A model generated the notes under the pieces. It was not told the origin of the DNA. It ran no database searches and was given only the letters and a program-made list of their open reading frames with translations. Below, piece after piece: positions 1 through 8,111 of a stretch of DNA of 15,346 nucleotides. A program made the translations under genes and the position numbers. Every line of letters starts with the position of its first letter. Position 1 is the first letter of the stretch. The stretch is from Candidatus Solibacter sp. (lineage in GTDB: Bacteria > Acidobacteriota > Terriglobia > Bryobacterales > Bryobacteraceae). The DNA lies in NCBI GenBank assembly GCA_017883345.1, contig JADGNT010000023.1:1-15346 (forward strand). The letters run 5' to 3'.

Positions 1-81
1 ACCAATCGAACCGCCGTATACGGACCCGTACGTACGGTGGTGTGGGAGGGGCGGAGGAGCGATCCTCCCCCCTATCCCGAT
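1..81 (+). ncRNA. Group II intron 3' end (domains V and VI)
   Basis: The left edge folds into the two 3'-terminal domains of a group II self-splicing intron. Domain V (about 10-41): a 9-base strand at 10-18 pairs with 33-41 (one G-U pair), enclosing a TACG/CGTA stem at 19-22 and 27-30 with a GACC tetraloop and a two-base CG bulge at 31-32, as in canonical domain V. The 5' strand carries CGC where the catalytic triad lies, a variant known from group IIC introns. Domain VI (44-78): GGGA/TCCC and GGGG/CCCC stems, a GGAGGA/TCCTCC inner stem with a GCGA loop, and an unpaired TA at 73-74. A74 is then the branch-point adenosine, seven bases before a predicted 3' splice site after T81. The rest of the intron and any maturase gene lie left of the window. 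Class assignment is tentative; the fold is clear. Confidence 0.86.
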
Positions 82-132
82 CTGAGAGTCTGCGCCACGC
101 CGGTGGCTGAGAAGTTACTTTTGCGTGGTTCC

Positions 133-2874
133 TTACTGGCCGCCGCGTCCGCGTCCGCCTGTCTGTTGCACCTGCGTGCCGCCGCGGCCGGCCGCCGGCG
201 GGGTCTTATCCGCCGCCTGCTTTTCGCGATTGATCTCCCACATATCGATGCTCTGGTCGTAGTCGCCCAGCAGGTGCCTGGCGAAGTAGTCCGCGCGCAG
301 CCAGGTCACGTATTCGCCCGCCGTCGTATACCCGTGCCGCTGTCCGGGCAGCACCATCATGTCGAAGCGCTTGTTCGCCTTGATCAGCGCGTCGGCCAGG
401 CGGTAGGTATTGCTCGGGTGGACGTTGTTATCGATATCGCCGGTGATCAGCATCAAATGCCCCTTCAGGTTTTTGGCGATCTCGCTGTTCTTTTCGATGG
501 TGTACTCGAACGTAACCTTCCCGTCCTTGTCCACCACTTCCTTGACGCCGTGGTGCTTCTCGCTCCACGTGTTGTTGTAGATGTTGTTCTCGTGGTTGCC
601 GCTTTCGCTCCACCCCACCTTGAAGAAGTCGGGATAGATCAACAGCGCCGCCGCCGTCATGAAGCCGCCGCCGGAGTGCCCCCACATGCCCACCCGGTCG
701 ATATCGATCCACGGATCGCGCGCCGCCAACTGTTCGATGGCCGTCTTCTTGTCCGCCAGACCGTAATCGCGCAGATTGCCGTAGCCGAAGGTGTGATACC
801 ACTTGGAGCGGTGCGGATTCCCGCCGCGATTGCCAATCTCGATCATGATGAACCCGAAGTTCGCCATGAACATCTGGTTGCTCGCCTTGGTGAACGTCTT
901 GGTCACGCTCTCCTGCTGCGGTCCGGGATACACGTACTCGATAATCGGGTATTTCTTCGCAGGGTCGAAATCGAACGGTTTGTACATCACGCCATACAGG
1001 TCGGTGATGCCGTCGTCCGCCTTCACCTTGAACGGTTCGGGGAACCTGTACCCGGCCTGCATCGCCGCGCTCAGGTCCACGGTTTCGAGCGGCATCGCGT
1101 TCGCCCAGTTGGCGTCGAGCAGTATGCTCTTCGGCGCCGAATTGACCTTCGAAAAGGTGTCGATGAAATACCGCCCGGAGTCGCTCATGTTCACCGCGTG
1201 CGACGCTTCCCCCGGGTCCAGCACCTTCATCCCGCCGCCATCCAGCTTGGCGCGATAGAAGTGCATGAAGTAGGGGTCTTCGCCGTCCTCGCGCCCGCTG
1301 GCCGTCAGGAAGATCTCGCGGCCCTTCTCGTCGATGTTCGAAATGTCTTCCGCCACGAACTCGCCGTGGGTGATCTGGTTCTTCAACGTGCCGTCCGCGC
1401 CGTACAGGTAATAATGCCCCCACCCGTCGCGTTCGCTCCAGAACACCAACTCCGCGCCGTTATTGACCACCTTGAGGGGCTTGCTCTCGATGTAGACGTT
1501 CATGCGCTCCTGGATCAGCGCCTTCACCTCGCCGGTGGTGGTATCGGCCACGCAGACATCCAGCCGCTTCATGTCGCGGCTCAAGCGGTTGAAGTAGAGC
1601 TTGTCGCTCCCGGACGCGATCCACAGCGGTTCGGTCTTCTCGTGCTCGCGCTGCCGCGCCAGAGGACGGTCCACCTCGATCTGCATGGTCTGATCCTTGA
1701 ACGCGTCCCCCTTGGCCAGCACTTTGGCCTTGGAGGCCACGTCGAAAATCTCCAGTTGGGATTGCGGCGTGTTGGCCTCGCCCGGCATGGCGTAGCTGTA
1801 GGTTTCTAGCGACGGCCGGGGATTGGCCAGCGCGTTGATCACCCAGAGCTTGGGAATCTTGCGCGAGTCGCGGCGCACTAGCGCGAACTTGCTGGAATCG
1901 CGCGACCACGCGATGTTCCCCGCCGACTGGCGGGCGCGGGCATTGTCCTGTCCCTGGCCTTCCTGCCCCTGCTGGTTCTCGTTCTGCTGCTGCTGTTGCT
2001 GATCCTGTTGCTGCTGCTGCTGATCGCCGCCCGCCCCGCCGCGTCCGCCGTAGCCGAAGTCTTCCACCCCATCGGTGGAGAGTTGCGTCTCCTTGATGGA
2101 AGTGTCGTTGGCGTTCTTCACCGCCTTAGCATAGTTTTCGGCGTCCATCATGTAGAGGTTGTGATTGCGCGCGAAGAGCACGGTTTTGTCGTCGGGCGAA
2201 ATCGAAGCCCAGGCCGGCTTGCGCTTGGGCGCTTCATCGAGCAGCGCCAGTTTGCCCGTGGCCAGTTCGTACTCGAAGGCGAGCTGCTTCTGATTGCGTC
2301 CCGGAGGCGGCGCGAAGTTGCCGCCGCCGCGCCCGCCCAACTGCTGTTGCGGTTGGTCGCCCGCGTCCTCCGCGTCATCCTGCTGTCGATTGGCGGCGTT
2401 ATCGGTGGCCGCCGCGGTCCCGGTGGTCTTTTTCTCGCCCGGAATCACCGCGTCCCGCGGCACATTGACCTCGAACTGGATCGACCCCTCGTTCTTGACG
2501 AAGCGGATCGCCGTGATCGGCAGATGCTGCGAGTCGTAAGGCAGCCCGGTCGCGGTGGTCAGCGATGCCGCTAGTTTGGCCGGGTCGAACACCATGGACT
2601 TGGTCTTCTTCGCCGGGTCCACGATGTAGAACTTGCGTCCGCTGGAATTCTCGAAGCTGTACCAGAAGCGGTCGCCCGAATCCATCCAATGGGGTGCGAC
2701 CGCGGTATCGAAGATGATTTTGCCGGCCTTGGCCGGCGTCCACCGCGCCGCCAGTTCGTAATTCGCCTTGACGGGCTTGGCCGGCACCGCGTCGGCGCCA
2801 ACTCCCGGAATGGAAGTGGCGATCAGCGCGAGCAGGCTGCCCGCGGCTATGGCATAGCGCAATCTGTTCTGCAT
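133..2874 (-). CDS. Secreted S9 family (DPP IV-type) prolyl peptidase
   Basis: A 913-residue serine peptidase of family S9, expected to cut short peptides, often after proline, outside the cytoplasm. I start it at the second in-frame ATG (2874): AGGAG lies 9 bases upstream and a signal peptide follows at once (residues 1-25, hydrophobic core about 8-20). An earlier ATG at 2910 would add 12 residues before the signal. The DPP IV-like beta-propeller fills roughly residues 30-550 and the alpha/beta-hydrolase domain the rest. Catalytic residues by motif: Ser734 in GHSGGG, Asp815 in IDNNVH, His847 in GQRHGY. Length is above the usual 650-800 because of low-complexity insertions: about 150-195 (Asn/Asp/Gln, then GGRGGG), about 274-312 (GGRGG, then two long Gln runs), and a GRGG tail from about 893. 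It is divergent from the mannosidase gene. Exact specificity cannot be read from the sequence. Confidence 0.94.
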   Translation of the reverse strand: MQNRLRYAIAAGSLLALIATSIPGVGADAVPAKPVKANYELAARWTPAKAGKIIFDTAVAPHWMDSGDRFWYSFENSSGRKFYIVDPAKKTKSMVFDPAKLAASLTTATGLPYDSQHLPITAIRFVKNEGSIQFEVNVPRDAVIPGEKKTTGTAAATDNAANRQQDDAEDAGDQPQQQLGGRGGGNFAPPPGRNQKQLAFEYELATGKLALLDEAPKRKPAWASISPDDKTVLFARNHNLYMMDAENYAKAVKNANDTSIKETQLSTDGVEDFGYGGRGGAGGDQQQQQQDQQQQQQNENQQGQEGQGQDNARARQSAGNIAWSRDSSKFALVRRDSRKIPKLWVINALANPRPSLETYSYAMPGEANTPQSQLEIFDVASKAKVLAKGDAFKDQTMQIEVDRPLARQREHEKTEPLWIASGSDKLYFNRLSRDMKRLDVCVADTTTGEVKALIQERMNVYIESKPLKVVNNGAELVFWSERDGWGHYYLYGADGTLKNQITHGEFVAEDISNIDEKGREIFLTASGREDGEDPYFMHFYRAKLDGGGMKVLDPGEASHAVNMSDSGRYFIDTFSKVNSAPKSILLDANWANAMPLETVDLSAAMQAGYRFPEPFKVKADDGITDLYGVMYKPFDFDPAKKYPIIEYVYPGPQQESVTKTFTKASNQMFMANFGFIMIEIGNRGGNPHRSKWYHTFGYGNLRDYGLADKKTAIEQLAARDPWIDIDRVGMWGHSGGGFMTAAALLIYPDFFKVGWSESGNHENNIYNNTWSEKHHGVKEVVDKDGKVTFEYTIEKNSEIAKNLKGHLMLITGDIDNNVHPSNTYRLADALIKANKRFDMMVLPGQRHGYTTAGEYVTWLRADYFARHLLGDYDQSIDMWEINREKQAADKTPPAAGRGGTQVQQTGGRGRGGQ

Positions 2875-2908
2875 TTGGTTCGACTCCTGTTTGGGACTGG
2901 CTTGCACC

Positions 2909-2914
2909 AATATA
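2909..2914 (-). promoter_or_regulatory. Candidate -10 element for the S9 peptidase gene
   Basis: On the minus strand the hexamer reads TATATT, five of six matches to the consensus, about 34 bases before the chosen ATG. It would give a leader near 28 bases carrying the AGGAG ribosome binding site. No good -35 box is seen at the usual spacing, so this is tentative. Confidence 0.3.
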
Positions 2915-2973
2915 TCCCACGGTCACTGACCCTGGCGCCTGCTTGCGCCGCGCGTTAGGCTGTTAGGCATCAT

Positions 2974-5900
2974 ATGCGACGCGCCTTCTACCTGACCTTT
3001 GCAATCGCGCTTGCTTGCGCGTGGGCCCAGGCTCCGCAGCCCGATCTGGCCAAGCAACCGACGTTGTACGTCGTCGGCTACGCTCACCTCGATACCCAGT
3101 GGCGCTGGGAGTACCCCACCACCATCGGCCAATACATCAAGAACACGATGCGGTTCAATTTCGACTTATTCGAAAAGTATCCGCACTACGTCTTCAACTT
3201 CAGCGGGGCCAATCGCTACCGCATGATGAAGGAATACTTTCCGGCCGATTACGCCAAGGTGAAGCAGTATGTCGCCAGCGGCCGCTGGTTTCCGGCCGGA
3301 TCGGCATGGGAAGAGAGCGACGTCAATTCGCCCAACGCCGAAAGCGTAATCCGTCAGATCCTCTACGGCAAGCAGTTCTTCCGCGCCGAATTCGGCAAGA
3401 CCAGCGCCGAGTACATGCTGCCCGACTGCTTCGGCTTCCCGGCATCGCTGCCCAGCATTCTGGCGCATAGCGGGATCAAGGGATTCTCGACCCAGAAGCT
3501 TTCCGCCGCATGGCAGCCCGCGCCACACGTAGGCGGCCCCGATTCCCCGGAGAAGACCCCCGACGGCATTCCGTTCAACGTCGGCATCTGGGAAGGCACC
3601 GACGGCACGAGCGTGATCGCCGCGCTCAACCCGGGCAGCTACAGCGGCAGCGTCACCGGCGATCTCAGCAAGAGCCCCGCGCCACCACCGGCGCCCGACC
3701 CCAACGCGCAACCGGGTCGCGGCGGCCGCGGTCCGCGCGAAGAGGATTGGGTCAAGCGTATCCAGATTGATGGCTCTCTCACCGGCGTCTACGCCGACTA
3801 TCATTACTACGGCACGGGCGACGTCGGCGGTTCTCCCACGGAGGCTTCCGTCAAGTTGATGGAGGCCATCGTGACCAAAAGTAAGACCGTGATCCCGGCC
3901 GGACGCGGCGGATTCGGACGCGGCGGTGCAGCGCCGCAGCCCGCTCCACCCCCCGGTCCCGAAGTGCAGGTAGGCGATGGCCCCGTCAAGGTGATTTCGG
4001 CCAGTGCGGAGCAGATGTTCCTCGACATTCTGCCCGCGCAGACCGCAAAATTCCCGCGTTATAAAGGCGACCTGGAACTCATCAACCACTCCGCCGGCTC
4101 GATCACTTCGGAAACCTACATGAAGCGCTGGAACCGCCGTAATGAAGTGCTGGCCGACGCTGCCGAGAAGGCCTCGGTGTCCGCCGACCTGCTGGGTGGC
4201 CGGGTGTATCCACGCCAGCGCCTCAACGACGCCTGGGGCCTCCTGCTCGGCGGGCAATTCCACGACATCATTCCCGGCACCTCGACTCCCAAGGCTTACG
4301 GGTTCGCCTGGAACGATCAGGTGGTGGCGGCCAACCAGTTCTCCAGCGTTCTGACCAGCGCCACCGCAGCCGTGGCCGCGGGCATGAATACCGAAGCTCG
4401 CGGGCGCGCCATCGTGGTGTATAACGCGCTGAACATCGCGCGTGAGGACGTGGTGGAGGCCGCCGTCAGTTTTCCCGGCGGCATGCCGAAGGCCGTGCGC
4501 GTGACGGGTCCGGATGGCAAGGATGTTCCCGCGCAGGTGAGCGGCGGCAAGGTTCTGTTCCTGGCCAAGGCGCCCTCGGTGGGCTACGCCGTCTATGATG
4601 TGCAGGCCGCCGCCGACCCCGCCGTGGGCACCGCCTCGCCGGCAACCAGCAGCCTCAAGGTCTCGGAAAACTCTCTGGAGAACGCGCGCTACACCGTAAA
4701 GCTGGATGCGCAGGGCGACGTCTCCAGCATCTTCGATAAGGCCGTCAAAAAGGAACTGCTCTCCGCGCCGGTGCGCCTGGCAATCAAGACGGACAACCCG
4801 CGCAACTGGCCCGCCTGGAATATGGATTTCGACCAGGAAACGGCGCCGCCGCGCGCCTTCGTCTCCGGCCCCGCCCAAGTGCGCGTTCTCGAAAATGGTC
4901 CGGTGCGCGTGGCCCTCGAAGTGGCGCGCGAAACCGAGGGTTCGAAGTTCGTCGAGACCATCCGGCTCTCGGCGGGCGATGCCGGCAACCGCGTGGAGTT
5001 CGCCAACGCAATCGACTGGAACACGAAAGAGTCGAACCTCAAGGCCACCTTCCCGTTGAGCGCCGCCAATGAGAACGCCACCTACAATTGGGACATCGGC
5101 ACCATCCAGCGGCCCACCGAAAACGAGCGCCAGTTCGAAGTGGCTTCGCATCAGTGGATCGATCTGACGGACAAAGCCGGCGGCTACGGGGTCACCGTGC
5201 TGACCGACTGCAAATACGGTTCCGACAAACCCGACGACAAAACGCTGCGCCTGACCCTGGTGCGCACGCCTGGAACGCGCGGTGGCTACCCCGACCAGGG
5301 CACGCAGGATCTGGGCCATCACGAGTTCGTGTACGGGTTGGCGGGGCACGCCGGCGATTGGCGCCAGGGGCAGACCGATTGGCAGGCCTACCGGCTCAAC
5401 CAGCCGTTGATGGCCTTCGAGAGCCCGAAACATGCGGGCCCTCTCGGCAAGCAGTATGGACTGCTCAGCATCAACAATCCGCGCATCCGCGTGCTGGCCG
5501 TCAAGAAGGCCGAGCAAAGCGAGGAAGTAGTAGTGCGCATGGTGGAAATCGACGGCCAGGCGGCATCCAACGTCGGCGTGAAATTCGCCACGCCGGTGAC
5601 GGCGGCGAGAGAGATCAACGGCGCCGAGGAACCGGTGGGCGCGGCGGTGGTCCGCGGGGCCTCGCTGGTAACATCGTTCGCCGCTTATCAGCCGCGGACC
5701 TTCGCGGTCAAACTCGCCGCGCCCGCCACCCGCGTGCGCGGCGTACGTTCCACGCCGATCACGCTGACCTACGACCGCGCGGTGGCGAGCAACGACGAGA
5801 CCAAATCCGCCGGCGGCTTCGATGCCGACGGCCGGACCCTGCCGGCTGAGATGCTGCCCGCCGACCTGACCTTCAGCGGCGTGCAGTTCCGCCTGGCCGC

Positions 5901-6447
5901 GGCGAAGACCGGTACGCCGAACGCGGTCACTGCCCGGGGGCAAAGCGTGGCGCTGCCCGCCGGCAAGTTCGATCGCGTGTACGTGCTGGCGGCATCGGCC
6001 GACGGAGATCAGAAGGCGGCATTCCAGGTGGGCGGCACGCCGGTTGAAGTGAATGTGCAGAACTGGGGCGGCTTCATCGGCCAGTGGGACAGCCGCATCT
6101 GGAAGTCGAAGGAAGTCCCCGTGGGCGGCGGTGGTCGCGGCGCGGCGGCTCCCGCCAACGCTCCGCAACGCACCCGGGTGGACGAATACGCGGAGATGAC
6201 GGGAATCCAGCCGGGCTACCTCAAGCCGGCGCCGGTAGCGTGGTTCGCGTCGCACCGCCATGCCGCCGACGGGTCCAACGAGCCCTACGCATTCTGCTAC
6301 CTCTTCGCCTATGCCTTCGACGTTCCGTCCGGCGCGAAGACGCTGACTTTGCCGAACAACGACAAGATTCGCATCCTGGCGATCACGGCGGCGGAAGAGG
6401 GCGCGGCGGTGACCGCGGCTTCCACGCTATTCGACACCCTGCGTTAA
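2974..6447 (+). CDS. Secreted GH38 alpha-mannosidase
   Basis: A 1157-residue glycoside hydrolase of family 38, a retaining zinc-dependent alpha-mannosidase removing alpha-linked mannose from oligosaccharides or glycoproteins. A signal peptide spans residues 1-19 (cut near AWA-QA), so it acts outside the cytoplasm. The catalytic domain begins at about 30: AHLDTQW supplies zinc ligands His38 and Asp40, EESDVNSPNAESVIRQ at 113-128 is a family signature, and Asp151 in LPDCFGFP is the likely nucleophile and zinc ligand. GGQFHDIIPGTS supplies His430 and Asp431. A helical middle domain surrounds these, and the beta-rich C-terminal domain starts near 560. Three Gly/Arg/Pro-rich stretches interrupt it: about 232-258, 307-337 and 1050-1071. 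No strong ribosome binding site precedes the ATG. It is divergent from the S9 peptidase gene with 99 bases between starts. Family is secure; the natural glycan is unknown. Confidence 0.94.
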   Translation: MRRAFYLTFAIALACAWAQAPQPDLAKQPTLYVVGYAHLDTQWRWEYPTTIGQYIKNTMRFNFDLFEKYPHYVFNFSGANRYRMMKEYFPADYAKVKQYVASGRWFPAGSAWEESDVNSPNAESVIRQILYGKQFFRAEFGKTSAEYMLPDCFGFPASLPSILAHSGIKGFSTQKLSAAWQPAPHVGGPDSPEKTPDGIPFNVGIWEGTDGTSVIAALNPGSYSGSVTGDLSKSPAPPPAPDPNAQPGRGGRGPREEDWVKRIQIDGSLTGVYADYHYYGTGDVGGSPTEASVKLMEAIVTKSKTVIPAGRGGFGRGGAAPQPAPPPGPEVQVGDGPVKVISASAEQMFLDILPAQTAKFPRYKGDLELINHSAGSITSETYMKRWNRRNEVLADAAEKASVSADLLGGRVYPRQRLNDAWGLLLGGQFHDIIPGTSTPKAYGFAWNDQVVAANQFSSVLTSATAAVAAGMNTEARGRAIVVYNALNIAREDVVEAAVSFPGGMPKAVRVTGPDGKDVPAQVSGGKVLFLAKAPSVGYAVYDVQAAADPAVGTASPATSSLKVSENSLENARYTVKLDAQGDVSSIFDKAVKKELLSAPVRLAIKTDNPRNWPAWNMDFDQETAPPRAFVSGPAQVRVLENGPVRVALEVARETEGSKFVETIRLSAGDAGNRVEFANAIDWNTKESNLKATFPLSAANENATYNWDIGTIQRPTENERQFEVASHQWIDLTDKAGGYGVTVLTDCKYGSDKPDDKTLRLTLVRTPGTRGGYPDQGTQDLGHHEFVYGLAGHAGDWRQGQTDWQAYRLNQPLMAFESPKHAGPLGKQYGLLSINNPRIRVLAVKKAEQSEEVVVRMVEIDGQAASNVGVKFATPVTAAREINGAEEPVGAAVVRGASLVTSFAAYQPRTFAVKLAAPATRVRGVRSTPITLTYDRAVASNDETKSAGGFDADGRTLPAEMLPADLTFSGVQFRLAAAKTGTPNAVTARGQSVALPAGKFDRVYVLAASADGDQKAAFQVGGTPVEVNVQNWGGFIGQWDSRIWKSKEVPVGGGGRGAAAPANAPQRTRVDEYAEMTGIQPGYLKPAPVAWFASHRHAADGSNEPYAFCYLFAYAFDVPSGAKTLTLPNNDKIRILAITAAEEGAAVTAASTLFDTLR

Positions 6448-6818
6448 TTAGTGGGGTGGGTGCGCGACGTGGAAGTGACGCGGATTCGGACAATGCCGCT
6501 CACTTTGGACCCCGGCGACCATCCTGCACAGATTGTTGGGCGCCCAATCCCGTCTGCCGGGTGCCCTCTGGTCCGCTTTTCAGCCGGCGCTTGCTGGGAG
6601 CGAAGACGTCGCGTTCCGTGAGAGGCGACTTGGGCCGGCGTCGCCGCTTACCGATCCACGCCCGCAGTCGGCGCACGCTCTCCAGATCGTCGTATCCAGA
6701 GATCTTCAGGCTTGAGGCACTTCGAGACGGCGACGATACTGCGGAACGCCATAAACGGTCGCAAGCGTTTTTGCGCATTCATGGCCAGCTTTCCCGAAAA
6801 CGGTTCAGCACCCGATGA
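6448..6818. other. Intergenic stretch without a convincing gene
   Basis: These 371 bases separate the mannosidase gene from the convergent dehydratase operon. A 92-codon minus-strand open frame (6778-6500) exists. Its Arg-rich middle resembles no family I recognise, it has no ribosome binding site, and its ends look random. A perfect 12-base palindrome, TTGGGCGCCCAA, sits at 6536-6547 but has no T-run, so it is a poor terminator. It may be decayed coding DNA. Confidence 0.5.
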
Positions 6819-8102
6819 TCAGCCCCACCAGGTCTCGCCCGGCGCGAGGTGCGCCTTGGCGACGTCCGGATTGAGCTCGATGCCGTACCCCGGCTTATCC
6901 TGAATGGTGAAGTAGCCGTTCTCCCAGAACGCTCCTTCGCGGACCACGAGATCGGGCCACCAAGGCACCCAGTTGGCCAATTCGTGAATCCGGAACTCGC
7001 GCATGGCCGCGGCGGCGTGGCAGGAGGCAATGGTGCCCACCGGACTGGCGGGATTGTGGCACGCAGTCCAGATGTAGTAGAGGTCCGCGAGGTCGGAGAT
7101 TTTCTTCGACTCCAGCAGGCCGCCGGATTTCGGCACGTCGATCTGCACGCCGGAGCAAGCCTGCATCTCGATCAGCTTGCGGAAGCCCTGCCGCCCATAA
7201 AGATTCTCGCCGGTGCAGACCGGTATACCGATGGAGTGGGTAACCCTCGCCATGGCTTCGATGTTATCCGGCGGAACCGGGTCTTCCAGCCACATGGGCC
7301 TCACCGGCTCCAGTTCGCGGGCCAGGCGGATAACATCCTGGGTATCGTAGCGCCAGTGGCACTCGATGGCGAAATCCGCGTCCGGCCCCAGGGATTCGCG
7401 CACCGTTTCCATTCCCTTGACGATGCGCCGGTAGTCCCGATTGGTGAGTCCGCGTCCGTAGGGGTCGTGGCCCGGCTCGCGGAAGCCCGGGTCGGCCCTG
7501 ACGGGCACGCCATCGCCCTGGAACTTGAATGCGGTCCAGCCCCACTTTTCGGCGCGCGCCGAGTCGCAAAGCGCGCGCCAGGCGGCCGGATCTTCCACAT
7601 TGGCGACGGACTGCAGCGTACGGTAGAAGCGCACGCGGTCGCGAAAACGGCCGCCCAACAGATTGCACACCGGGGTTTCGAGAATGCGTCCACAAAGATC
7701 CCACAGAGCGATTTCAATTCCACTGGCGGCGGTGACGGTGACGCCCGCAATCGCGCCCGCCCCGGCGCTCTGCATCAGCATCTTGGTATAGAGCTTATCG
7801 ACGTTGAGCGGATCTTCGCCCACGATGATGGGGGCCAGTTTGTTGAGGACCAGGTCCTTCACGCCCCAACCCCAGTAGGCTTCGCCGATGCCGTAAAGGC
7901 CGGAATCGGTTTCAATCTTGATCAGGTTCCAGTCCCAGGTGCCGCGCACGATCATGCACTTGACGCCGGTGATTTTCACCTTCTTCCGCATGGCAGCGGC
8001 GGCGCGTTGATAGGGGCTGGCAAAGGCGGACCCGATGCCAACGGCGCCGGCGCAAGCGGCGGCGAGAAACTCACGACGGCCGATCCAGGAGCGCGATTTC
8101 AT
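6819..8102 (-). CDS. Tat-tagged galactonate dehydratase-like enolase-superfamily protein (MR/MLE)
   Basis: A 427-residue member of the mandelate racemase/muconate lactonizing branch of the enolase superfamily. Such enzymes abstract the proton alpha to a sugar-acid carboxylate, using Mg2+, usually to give a 2-keto-3-deoxy acid. Visible residues: metal ligands Glu247 (IECHW), Glu273 (LEDP) and Glu299 (TGEN); His249 two residues after the first ligand; and His349 in CHNPASPVG, the arrangement of D-galactonate dehydratase. The capping domain is about 42-160 and the barrel about 165-385. The N-terminus carries a twin-arginine leader (GRREFLAA, then a hydrophobic run), unusual for a family normally in the cytoplasm. 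AGAGG lies 5 bases before the ATG. The gene starts 9 bases after the stop of the upstream mannonate dehydratase-like gene, so the two are one operon. Substrate is inferred from motifs only. Confidence 0.9.
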   Translation of the reverse strand: MKSRSWIGRREFLAAACAGAVGIGSAFASPYQRAAAAMRKKVKITGVKCMIVRGTWDWNLIKIETDSGLYGIGEAYWGWGVKDLVLNKLAPIIVGEDPLNVDKLYTKMLMQSAGAGAIAGVTVTAASGIEIALWDLCGRILETPVCNLLGGRFRDRVRFYRTLQSVANVEDPAAWRALCDSARAEKWGWTAFKFQGDGVPVRADPGFREPGHDPYGRGLTNRDYRRIVKGMETVRESLGPDADFAIECHWRYDTQDVIRLARELEPVRPMWLEDPVPPDNIEAMARVTHSIGIPVCTGENLYGRQGFRKLIEMQACSGVQIDVPKSGGLLESKKISDLADLYYIWTACHNPASPVGTIASCHAAAAMREFRIHELANWVPWWPDLVVREGAFWENGYFTIQDKPGYGIELNPDVAKAHLAPGETWWG

Positions 8103-8111
8103 TTCAGCCTC

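Noticed and set aside
94..107. Small hairpin GCCAC/GTGGC after the S9 peptidase stop as a terminator
   Set aside because: Only five base pairs with no T-run on either strand; too weak to call.
37..1809. Long + strand open frame (590 codons) opposite the S9 peptidase gene
   Set aside because: It is antisense to a gene with clear catalytic motifs, and its composition (His, Val, Arg, Leu-rich) is the usual mirror of high-GC codon bias. It has no domain or ribosome binding site.
3166..6261. 1031-codon minus-strand open frame opposite the mannosidase gene
   Set aside because: The mannosidase frame carries all GH38 motifs; the antisense frame shows none and is explained by GC-rich third positions.
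6500..6778. 92-codon minus-strand frame in the gap after the mannosidase gene
   Set aside because: Arg-rich and without ribosome binding site or recognised family. Kept only as a comment on the intergenic region because conservation could not be tested.
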